A stretch of 5,632 nucleotides of DNA from an uncultured Collinsella sp. (GTDB lineage Bacteria; Actinomycetota; Coriobacteriia; Coriobacteriales; Coriobacteriaceae): contig URNI01000119.1 in the NCBI GenBank assembly GCA_900549135.1, forward strand, positions 1 through 5,632. The letters run 5' to 3'. The notes under the pieces are model-generated. The model worked only from the letters and a program-made list of their open reading frames with translations. It did not search any database and was not told the DNA's origin. The position numbers and the translations under genes were made by a program. Positions within the stretch are counted from its first letter, which is position 1. Each line of letters opens with the position of its first letter. Of this stretch, positions 1-5,070 are shown piece after piece.

Positions 1-210
1 CTCGGCCGTGAAGCGCTTCATGTAATAGAACTGCTGCGAACGGTCGTAGTAGCAGACGCTGTAAACGCGGTCGGGCTCATAGCGGCTCACGCGCACGGTC
101 TCGTCGGGGAAATGCTGCCCGAGGTCGTAACCCGTGATATAGTACTGGTTCTTCGACGTCCAGACGATGATCCGGTCGTCGCCCTTGAACTCGCCCAGCA
201 GCTTGCCGCG
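1..210 (-). other. Fragment resembling C-terminal domain of topoisomerase IV subunit A (Bacteroidota type)
   Basis: This is the tail of the preceding reading frame, residues about 192-260. It contains LLGEFKGDDRIIVW, then YYITGYDLGQHF, then RVSRYEPDRVYSV and finally QQFYYMKRF. From memory of the family, this spacing (DDRIIV, an aromatic pair before a TG/TT-x-DL-x-x-H segment, then RYxPDRVYSV and QQxYYxKRF) is typical of one beta-propeller-like repeat in the C-terminal domain of ParC/GyrA-like proteins of Bacteroidota, with GC-rich genera such as Alistipes the best fit to the codon use. Nothing in it resembles DHPS. No start codon or ribosome site marks it as a separate gene. Codon use looks less GC-biased than in the FolP half. 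The left boundary is the window edge and the right boundary is only known to about 195-240. The family assignment comes from pattern memory, not a search. Confidence 0.65.
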
Positions 211-780
211 ACGGCGGCGAGCCGGCTTCTCGGCCTCGCGCGCAGCCTCGGCGGCCGCCTCGCGCGCCTTCTCGGCAACAAACGCCGCAGCAGAGGTATC
301 GAGCTGCACCGTCGCATGCGTGCGTGTGGGCGCCGCGACCTCGCCGGCGTGCATCACGATGACGCCGCAGGTGCTCGTCGCGACAAACTCGATCATCTTG
401 GGGTCGGTGAAGCCCGTCACGTCGTTGACAATCGAGGCGCCGCAACGCACGGCAGCCTTGGCAACCGCCACGTGGCGCGTGTCGATCGAGACGATGGCGC
501 CCTCTTTGGCCAGCGCGCGCACCACGGGCAGCACGCGGCGAGCCTCCTCGTCGGGGTTGACCGGGGTAAAGCCGGGGCGCGTGGACTCGCCGCCCACGTC
601 GATGATGTCGGCACCGGCGTCGAGCATCGCCAGGCCGTACTCGATGGCGGCATCCGGGTCGAAGTGCTCCCCGCCGTCGCTAAACGAATCGGGCGTCACG
701 TTGAGGACGCCCATGATGCGCGGACGGTCAAAGCTGAGCTCATACTTTCCGCACCGCCATGTCTTGCTGTCGTTCGCCAT
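1..780 (-). CDS. folP: Dihydropteroate synthase N-terminal half, joined to a foreign tail; open at left edge
   Basis: Dihydropteroate synthase condenses p-aminobenzoate with hydroxymethyl-dihydropterin diphosphate in cytosolic folate synthesis and is the sulfonamide target. The ATG at 778-780 follows a perfect AGGAGG (787-792, 6-nt spacer). Visible family motifs are NVTPDSFSDGG (residues 27-37), DVGGESTRPG (61-70), SIDT (98-101), the conserved Asn of VNDV (118-121) and VMH (142-144), which together make the first half of the TIM barrel and part of the pterin pocket. After about residue 160 the sequence becomes an Ala/Glu/Arg-rich stretch, and from about residue 192 it no longer resembles DHPS. 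The usual late motifs (DPGxGFxK, SRKxF, RVHD) are absent, so this chain should lack the substrate-binding lysine and phosphate-binding arginine. No stop codon is seen before the window edge (260 codons). The gene lies downstream of the sirtuin on the same strand. The FolP assignment of the first half is firm; the integrity of the whole reading frame is doubtful. Confidence 0.85.
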   Translation of the reverse strand, partial: MANDSKTWRCGKYELSFDRPRIMGVLNVTPDSFSDGGEHFDPDAAIEYGLAMLDAGADIIDVGGESTRPGFTPVNPDEEARRVLPVVRALAKEGAIVSIDTRHVAVAKAAVRCGASIVNDVTGFTDPKMIEFVATSTCGVIVMHAGEVAAPTRTHATVQLDTSAAAFVAEKAREAAAEAAREAEKPARRRRGKLLGEFKGDDRIIVWTSKNQYYITGYDLGQHFPDETVRVSRYEPDRVYSVCYYDRSQQFYYMKRFTAE

Positions 781-786
781 GAACAT

Positions 787-792
787 CCTCCT
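787..792 (-). promoter_or_regulatory. Strong ribosome binding site of folP
   Basis: The minus strand reads AGGAGG six nucleotides before the ATG at 780, a perfect match to the anti-Shine-Dalgarno. It fixes the folP start and shows that the 5' end of this gene is intact even though its 3' half is not. Confidence 0.9.
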
Positions 793-802
793 AAAATGCC
801 CA

Positions 803-830
803 CGCCGCCGAGCTTGGGGAGCTGGCGGCG
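803..830 (-). terminator. GC-rich hairpin between sirtuin gene and folP
   Basis: CGCCGCC (803-809) pairs with GGCGGCG (824-830). One bulged base follows, then AGCT (811-814) pairs with AGCT (820-823), leaving a 5-nt loop. On the minus strand the hairpin lies about 45 nt after the sirtuin stop and just upstream of the folP ribosome site. It is followed by GTGGGCATTTTA, not a clean U tract. It could be a weak terminator for the sirtuin transcript or a leader structure limiting folP expression; the sequence does not decide between these. Confidence 0.5.
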
Positions 831-855
831 GGGTCGCTTTGCACTCAGTCTTTCT

Positions 856-861
856 ATTGTA
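856..861 (-). promoter_or_regulatory. Possible -10 box upstream of folP
   Basis: The minus strand reads TACAAT (plus-strand ATTGTA at 856-861), one mismatch from the sigma-70 consensus, about 75 nt before the folP ATG and just after the sirtuin stop. No good -35 box lies at 16-18 nt: the hexamer at 17-nt spacing is GCGTTC. If used, it would let folP be transcribed independently of the sirtuin gene, with the hairpin at 803-830 in its leader. Confidence 0.3.
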
Positions 862-875
862 TCCGCGCACACGGA

Positions 876-1628
876 CTAGAACGCAAACGCGGCAGCGATG
901 TCGCAAGAAATCAGCAGGTCGGCATTTGCATCCTGATCGGTGGGAGCAAGATTGCAAATGGCCAGCGTATCGCCGGCAAAGTAACGCGTAAGGCCCGCCG
1001 CCGGATACACCACGAGCGAGGTCCCGCCCACAATGAGGGCATCGGCCGCGGCGATGGCGGCAACGGCGCCGGTCAGCACATGCTCATCGAGCGGCTCCTC
1101 GTAGAGCACCACATCGGGCTTAATGCGCCCGCCGCACGCGGGGCACACGGGCACGCCCGCGGCGTCCTCGTGCTCGCGCGAGCAAATCCACTCGGCGCTA
1201 TAGACCGCGCCGCACGACTGGCAAATGTTGCGATGGACCGATCCGTGCAGCTCGAACACGCGCTGTGAGCCGGCCATCTGATGCAGGTCGTCGATGTTTT
1301 GCGTCACCACGGCGTCGAGCTTGCCGGCGCGCTCCAGCTCGGCCAGCTTGGTGTGGCAGCGGTTGGGCTTAGCGTTAAGCGCGATCATCTTGGTGCGGTA
1401 AAAGTCGAAGAACTCCGCAGGATGCGCCTCGTAAAAGCTATGCGACAGCATGGTCTCGGGCGGATAGACAAACTGCTGGTGATACAGGCCGTCCACGCTG
1501 CGGAAATCGGGGATGCCACTTGCCGTGGAAACACCAGCGCCGCCAAAGAAGACCACGCGCTTGTGGGTGTCAAACAGATCCGCCAGCGCGGCGGAGGCCT
1601 GCCTGGGGTCCGATATTGCCTGCGTCAT
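876..1628 (-). CDS. SIR2-family NAD-dependent protein deacylase (sirtuin)
   Basis: Sirtuins remove acyl groups from protein lysines, consuming NAD+ and giving nicotinamide and O-acyl-ADP-ribose in the cytosol. The 250-residue product has the usual bacterial length and all core motifs: GGAGVSTASGIPDFRS (29-44, NAD-binding loop), TQNID (109-113), catalytic His128 in ELHGS (126-130), a zinc site from two CxxC pairs (Cys136/139 and Cys162/165), GGTSLVVYPAAG (201-212) and CNLAP (225-229). The Tyr-x-x-Arg pair of desuccinylase-type sirtuins (SIRT5, E. coli CobB) is not seen: the helix reads FYRTKM (76-81), so deacetylation is the more likely activity. I chose the ATG at 1626-1628 because GGAGGA precedes it by 5 nt; an in-frame ATG 16 codons upstream (1674-1676) has no such site. 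The gene is divergent from xth and upstream of folP on the same strand. Targets are unknown. Confidence 0.93.
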   Translation of the reverse strand: MTQAISDPRQASAALADLFDTHKRVVFFGGAGVSTASGIPDFRSVDGLYHQQFVYPPETMLSHSFYEAHPAEFFDFYRTKMIALNAKPNRCHTKLAELERAGKLDAVVTQNIDDLHQMAGSQRVFELHGSVHRNICQSCGAVYSAEWICSREHEDAAGVPVCPACGGRIKPDVVLYEEPLDEHVLTGAVAAIAAADALIVGGTSLVVYPAAGLTRYFAGDTLAICNLAPTDQDANADLLISCDIAAAFAF

Positions 1629-1741
1629 ATGAGTCCTCCGTCCGTGTCTCCGGGACGGCGGCGTTCGCACTATCACTCGCGGACTCCGCCCCGCTCTTGT
1701 TGCGTTAATCTTAAGCCTGCCAACCCCGTCGAAAGGACACC
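1629..1741. promoter_or_regulatory. Divergent intergenic region between sirtuin gene and xth
   Basis: These 113 bp must hold the start signals for both divergent genes unless transcription comes from further away. Clear ribosome sites are present at each end: GGAGGA (1634-1639, minus) for the sirtuin and AAAGGA (1732-1737, plus) for xth. Candidate -10 boxes are poor: TAATCT at 1706-1711 on plus, and GATAGT on minus within the CACTATCACT stretch near 1670. Neither has a convincing -35. No operator-like palindrome stands out. Confidence 0.4.
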
Positions 1742-2560
1742 ATGCCTCAGACTTACACTTTCGCCTCGTGGAACGTCAACGGCCTGCGCGCCGTGCTCAA
1801 AAAGGACCCGAGCTTTATCCAGATCGCGCAAGAACTCGACGTCGATATCCTGGCGCTGCAAGAGACCAAGCTGCAAGAAGGCCAGGTTGATATTGACCTG
1901 CCCGGCTATCGCCAAACCTGGAGCTACGCCGAGCGTAAAGGCTACTCGGGCACTGCGGTCTTTAGCCGCCAGGAACCGCTGCGCGTGCTGCACGCCGATG
2001 CGCTGTTACCCTACGCCGGCGAGGGCGAGGCGGCCGAGCTCGTCGCCCAAGCCGCAACCGAGGGCCGCGTCTGCGCGCTGGAGTTCGACAAGTTCTGGTT
2101 TGTGGATGTCTACACTCCCAACGCGCAAAACGAACTCGCCCGCATCGACGTGCGCATGGCCTGGGACGATGCCTACCGCGACTTTTTGAGCGCGCTCGAG
2201 CGCGAGACCGGCAAACCCGTCGTGACCTGCGGCGACTTTAACGTTGCGCACGAGGAGATCGACCTTAAGAACCCCAAGTCCAACCGCGGCAACGCAGGCT
2301 TTTCGGACGAGGAGCGCGGCAAGTTTACCGAACTGCTCAACGCCGGCTTTACCGATACCTGGCGCGCGGCAAACCCCGACGTCGAGGGCGTTTACAGCTG
2401 GTGGAGCTACCGCTTTAATGCCCGCAAGAACAACGCCGGCTGGCGCATCGACTACTTCCTGGTAAGCGACGCAATCGCCGACAACGTACGCGACACCGGC
2501 ATCCGCGGCGACATCTTTGGCAGCGACCACTGCCCCGTTACCCTCACGCTAGAGCTCTAG
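1742..2560 (+). CDS. xth: Exodeoxyribonuclease III family AP endonuclease
   Basis: This Mg2+-dependent enzyme cuts DNA 5' to abasic sites and removes 3' blocking groups in base excision repair; family members also have 3'-5' exonuclease activity. At 272 residues it matches the family length (E. coli Xth is 268). Seen in order: SWNVNGLRA (9-17), LQETK with metal-binding Glu41 (39-43), GYSGTAVFSR (67-76), DVYTPNA with the catalytic Tyr124 (122-128), GDFNVAHEEIDL with Asp165/Asn167 (164-175), NNAGWRIDYFLVS (230-242) and the terminal GSDHCPV with catalytic Asp262-His263 (260-266). All catalytic residues are present. The start ATG has AAAGGA four nucleotides upstream. The gene stands alone on the plus strand, divergent from the sirtuin gene and convergent with the ECF operon, with a hairpin-rich gap after its stop. 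Confidence 0.95.
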   Translation: MPQTYTFASWNVNGLRAVLKKDPSFIQIAQELDVDILALQETKLQEGQVDIDLPGYRQTWSYAERKGYSGTAVFSRQEPLRVLHADALLPYAGEGEAAELVAQAATEGRVCALEFDKFWFVDVYTPNAQNELARIDVRMAWDDAYRDFLSALERETGKPVVTCGDFNVAHEEIDLKNPKSNRGNAGFSDEERGKFTELLNAGFTDTWRAANPDVEGVYSWWSYRFNARKNNAGWRIDYFLVSDAIADNVRDTGIRGDIFGSDHCPVTLTLEL

Positions 2561-2575
2561 CGCCAAGTAATTCCT

Positions 2576-2615
2576 GGGGGACAGAGGAAAACAGATCATG
2601 TGACCCCTCTCCCCC
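2576..2615. repeat. G-tract/C-tract imperfect hairpin after xth
   Basis: GGGGGA (2576-2581) pairs with TCCCCC (2610-2615). After a 2-nt bulge, GAGG (2584-2587) pairs with CCTC (2606-2609), leaving an 18-nt loop. It starts 15 nt after the xth stop and is followed by CTATAAG, not a U run, so it is not a textbook intrinsic terminator. It may still stop or protect the xth transcript, or be part of a dispersed intergenic repeat. Confidence 0.55.
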
Positions 2616-2621
2616 TATAAG

Positions 2622-2684
2622 TTGCGGTGGAATAGTTCCTGTTTGGGCAGCAAATAGCCAAAAACAAGAACTATTCCACCGCAA
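2622..2684. repeat. 23-bp near-perfect inverted repeat between convergent genes
   Basis: The left arm 2622-2644 (begins TTGCGGTGGAATAGTTC) and right arm 2662-2684 (ends GAACTATTCCACCGCAA) are inverted copies with one mismatch, separated by 17 nt. Two further pairs lie outside after one mismatch (2619-2620 with 2686-2687). It sits between the xth stop and the stop of the ECF S gene, where a bidirectional terminator would be expected. Neither strand has a U tract after the stem, and the arms are longer and more AT-rich than usual terminators. A REP- or MITE-like dispersed palindrome is therefore equally plausible. No target-site duplication is evident. Confidence 0.75.
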
Positions 2685-2708
2685 GTTCGTGAGGGAACGC
2701 GAAATGCC

Positions 2709-3422
2709 CTACAGCCCGTATTTCACGACGACACGGTTAATGCGACGGCACCAAGGCTTGTACAAGGCGGCCAAGAACACGCAGGTCGCGAGGCCGTGTG
2801 TGATATCGAACGGCACTGCCGTGACAAGACGCGCCACGGCTCCCGCCCACGTGAGCGGCTGCACAAAACCAATGATGTCATACGCGTTGATCACAACGCC
2901 ATAGAGCAGGCCCGACGCAAAGCCGTACGCCACCAGCGCCGGCATGCGCACGGTTCCATCCGCGCGGTCGAACGCGCCCGCATGCGCCAGCGCGCCGCCA
3001 ACATAGCCAACCAGACCCCAGGCATACATCTGCCATGGCGTCCACATGCCCTGTCCAAAAAAGAAATTGCTGGTCAGCGCTGCCAGCGCACCAACCATGA
3101 AGCCGTTGCGTCGACCCAACGTCGCCCCCGCGATAATGGCGATGGCACTCACCGGTTTAAAGTCGGGAATGGGCCCAAACAGGATGCGCCCCGCCGCCGC
3201 CAGCGCCGCCAGCACCAACGTGGGCATAATCTGGCGCAAACCCGGACGAGATGCCTCGTAACCCGCAAAGAACAGCGCGAGCACGAGCGCCACCACAACC
3301 AGCATGGCAAGCGCTGCCTGCTCAATGCCTGCCAGCAATGCTGCGGCCATTACCGCCGGCACCGCCAACAACAGCGGAATCTCAAGTTTTGTGAGTAGGC
3401 GCGAGGCGCGAAAATCCGCCAT
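2709..3422 (-). CDS. ECF transporter S component (substrate-binding membrane subunit)
   Basis: This is the membrane protein that captures a vitamin or related micronutrient and works with EcfT and the ATPases to import it. It has 237 residues, near the upper end for S components. Hydrophobic segments lie at about 15-33, 36-54, 65-82, 91-103, 106-122, 132-148, 162-180 and 193-220. The hallmark stretch is IPDFKPVSAIAIIAG (85-99), then GFMVGALAALTSNFFFGQG (107-125) and MWTPWQMYAWGLVGY (126-140), followed by PFDITHG (204-210), a pattern I associate with actinobacterial and clostridial ECF S proteins. I chose the ATG at 3420-3422, four nucleotides after the ATPase stop; the open frame reaches further upstream but only inside the ATPase gene. 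It is the last gene of the operon. The substrate is not determined: cobalamin is possible from the operon type (CbrTUV-like), and other vitamins are not excluded. Confidence 0.85.
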   Translation of the reverse strand: MADFRASRLLTKLEIPLLLAVPAVMAAALLAGIEQAALAMLVVVALVLALFFAGYEASRPGLRQIMPTLVLAALAAAGRILFGPIPDFKPVSAIAIIAGATLGRRNGFMVGALAALTSNFFFGQGMWTPWQMYAWGLVGYVGGALAHAGAFDRADGTVRMPALVAYGFASGLLYGVVINAYDIIGFVQPLTWAGAVARLVTAVPFDITHGLATCVFLAALYKPWCRRINRVVVKYGL

Positions 3423-3426
3423 CCCA

Positions 3427-5070
3427 TCACGCCCTATAGAACACGTTGTCGGCAAAGAAGTCGGCCGGGGACTCCATGCAGGCAATCTCACCGTCAAACA
3501 TCATGGCAACGTCATCGGCAACCTGCTCGGCAAAATCCAGATCGTGCGTGGCCATGATGACGGTGCCGCCAACCTTCGCATGGTCACGCAGGGCGCGGGC
3601 GATGATGCGGCGGCTCTCCAGGTCCAAGCCCTTCGTGGGCTCGTCAAGCAGCAGCAGCTCGGGGCCGATCAGCAGCAGCTTTGCCAGTGCGAGCAGCTGG
3701 CGCTGTCCGCCCGAGAGGTCGTAGGGGTGGCGCGTCTCCAGGCCGTCCAGCCCCAAGCTCGCCGCGCGCTCCCGCGCCACGGTCTCGTCATATCCGCAGG
3801 CTGAAGCCCATTCCATCAGCTCGTCGCACACCGTCTCGGCAACCAGCAATGCTTTGGGATTCTGAGGCAGCAACGCCGCCGAGGCCGCTCCGCGCACCAT
3901 GCGGCCGCGCTGCAGCTTGGCGGTCTTCGCCAGCACCGAGAGCATCGTCGACTTACCGCATCCGTTGCCGCCCACGATCGCATGCACCGCACCGGCCGAA
4001 AACGACGCATCGAGCCCACGCAACACCCAGCCGGACGCTCGATCGTAGCGAAACCAACCTTCCGACAGGGTGGTAGCCGACCCAGCGTGCATTTTTTGGA
4101 GTATTCTGCTTCCATCCGTGCGCGGGAAGGCTTCCGAGCCGTTCTCGAGCGACGTTTGCGCCATAAATTCGGACGATTTGTCCAATTCCGAACTTTTTTT
4201 CGCGCTCGATACGTCCCCGGGCGGCTCCAGAGAGCCTAAATTGTCCTCACGCCTGCTGAATACTCCGTTTTTTGCACATCGGATGGCACCCCACCCCAAC
4301 GTGTCATCGGAAAACAGCGATTCTCGGCGTCCCAAAGATGCCATATCCGCCGCCTCGTGCACGCGGCCATCCTCAATCCGGTACGCACACGTCGCGTATT
4401 CGAGCATTGGGCGCGGCTGATGCGTCGCCACAACAACCGTGCAGCCCAGCTCGCGATTTACACGAAACAGCGCGTGCAGGAAATTCTTCTCGGCAACGGG
4501 ATCGAGCTGAGACGTGGGCTCGTCGAGCAGCAGCACGTGCGGGCGCAGCGCCAGAACGGCCGCCAACGACAGCAGCTGCTTGCGGCCACCCGAAAGCGTA
4601 TCGGTATCACGATGAAGCCAGTCCTCCAGACCAAAGAAATAGCTGGTCTCGGCAACACGGCGGCGCACCTCGTCGCGCGACACACCCAGATTCTCTAGGC
4701 CAAACGCCATCTCGTGCCACACGGTCTCGCACACAATCTGGTTCTCGGGATCCTGAAACACATAACCCACGCGCTCTGCCGATGCCCGCACGTCCATGTC
4801 GGCAACGTTCTCGCCCAGCACGCGCGCATCGCCAGTGCGCTCGCCCGCTGGAGCGATCTCGGGCTTGAGCAGCGACAGCAGCGTCGACTTGCCCGAACCG
4901 GTACCGCCAACAAGCAGTGCAAACGCACCTTGGGAAACATGCCAATCAAGCCCCTCGAGCACCGGTGCCTTGACCCCGGGATAGGCAAAACTAAGGCCTC
5001 GCACCTCAATCGCCGGCGCGGCCGAGCCATATGCCACACCCGCCGCCGAGCTCCTATCAAACCGAGCCAT
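3427..5070 (-). CDS. Duplicated ECF ATPase (EcfA1-EcfA2 fusion) with unusual linker
   Basis: This chain supplies both ATP-binding cassettes that power the ECF importer from the cytosolic face. Domain 1 (about 20-240) has Walker A GGTGSGKST (55-63), Q-loop VFQDPENQ (104-111), signature LSGGRKQ (159-165), Walker B LLLDEP with Glu184 (180-185) and switch His217. Domain 2 (about 335-540) has GGNGCGKST (367-375), Q-loop Gln403, LSGGQRQ (452-458), LLLLDEP (472-478) and His509. Both sites therefore look competent. The linker (about 245-334) is hydrophilic, with a repeated KSSE (292-295, 298-301), and lies over the palindromic segment 4088-4276; it is lower in GC than the domains. At 547 residues the fusion is somewhat long for the type. 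The ATG at 5068-5070 overlaps the EcfT stop by one base (TGATG), indicating translational coupling; AGAAGAGG lies 8 nt upstream. Similar fusions are named CbrU or YkoD according to substrate. Confidence 0.93.
   Translation of the reverse strand: MARFDRSSAAGVAYGSAAPAIEVRGLSFAYPGVKAPVLEGLDWHVSQGAFALLVGGTGSGKSTLLSLLKPEIAPAGERTGDARVLGENVADMDVRASAERVGYVFQDPENQIVCETVWHEMAFGLENLGVSRDEVRRRVAETSYFFGLEDWLHRDTDTLSGGRKQLLSLAAVLALRPHVLLLDEPTSQLDPVAEKNFLHALFRVNRELGCTVVVATHQPRPMLEYATCAYRIEDGRVHEAADMASLGRRESLFSDDTLGWGAIRCAKNGVFSRREDNLGSLEPPGDVSSAKKSSELDKSSEFMAQTSLENGSEAFPRTDGSRILQKMHAGSATTLSEGWFRYDRASGWVLRGLDASFSAGAVHAIVGGNGCGKSTMLSVLAKTAKLQRGRMVRGAASAALLPQNPKALLVAETVCDELMEWASACGYDETVARERAASLGLDGLETRHPYDLSGGQRQLLALAKLLLIGPELLLLDEPTKGLDLESRRIIARALRDHAKVGGTVIMATHDLDFAEQVADDVAMMFDGEIACMESPADFFADNVFYRA
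4088..4276. repeat. Nested palindromic segment encoding the inter-ATPase linker
   Basis: The segment is 189 bp (exactly 63 codons) in the ATPase fusion gene. The ends carry TGCA at 4088-4091 and 4273-4276, then inverted arms GGAGTATTCTGC (4098-4109) and GCTGAATACTCC (4255-4266) with one mismatch. Inside are TCGAGCG (4145-4151) with CGCTCGA (4203-4209), and TTCGGA (4168-4173) with TCCGAA (4187-4192). The three pairs are centred near 4182, 4177 and 4180, so the symmetry is shared. It is richer in AT and T-runs than the flanking ATPase domains. It encodes residues about 265-328, which match neither ATPase domain. An in-frame palindromic element insertion fits; the element class is unknown. Confidence 0.6.

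Noticed and set aside
112..879. Long plus-strand open frame (255 codons) opposite folP
   Set aside because: It is antisense to the clear FolP motifs, has Arg/His-rich composition typical of a shadow frame in GC-rich DNA, and lacks a ribosome site.
1629..1676. Upstream ATG of the sirtuin adding 16 residues
   Set aside because: The added sequence is Arg-rich and non-conserved, and the GGAGGA site is placed correctly for the ATG at 1628.
1281..2189. Plus-strand open frame of 302 codons spanning sirtuin and xth
   Set aside because: It runs antisense through the sirtuin gene and out of frame through xth; both real genes have complete family motifs, so this is a shadow.
2006..2530. Minus-strand open frame (174 codons) inside xth
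   Set aside because: It is opposite the catalytic motifs of xth, with no family resemblance of its own.
3423..3497. Upstream extension of the ECF S gene to an ATG at 3497
   Set aside because: The extra 25 residues overlap the coding end of the ATPase and do not look like a membrane protein N terminus. The ATG at 3422, right after the ATPase stop, fits operon spacing.
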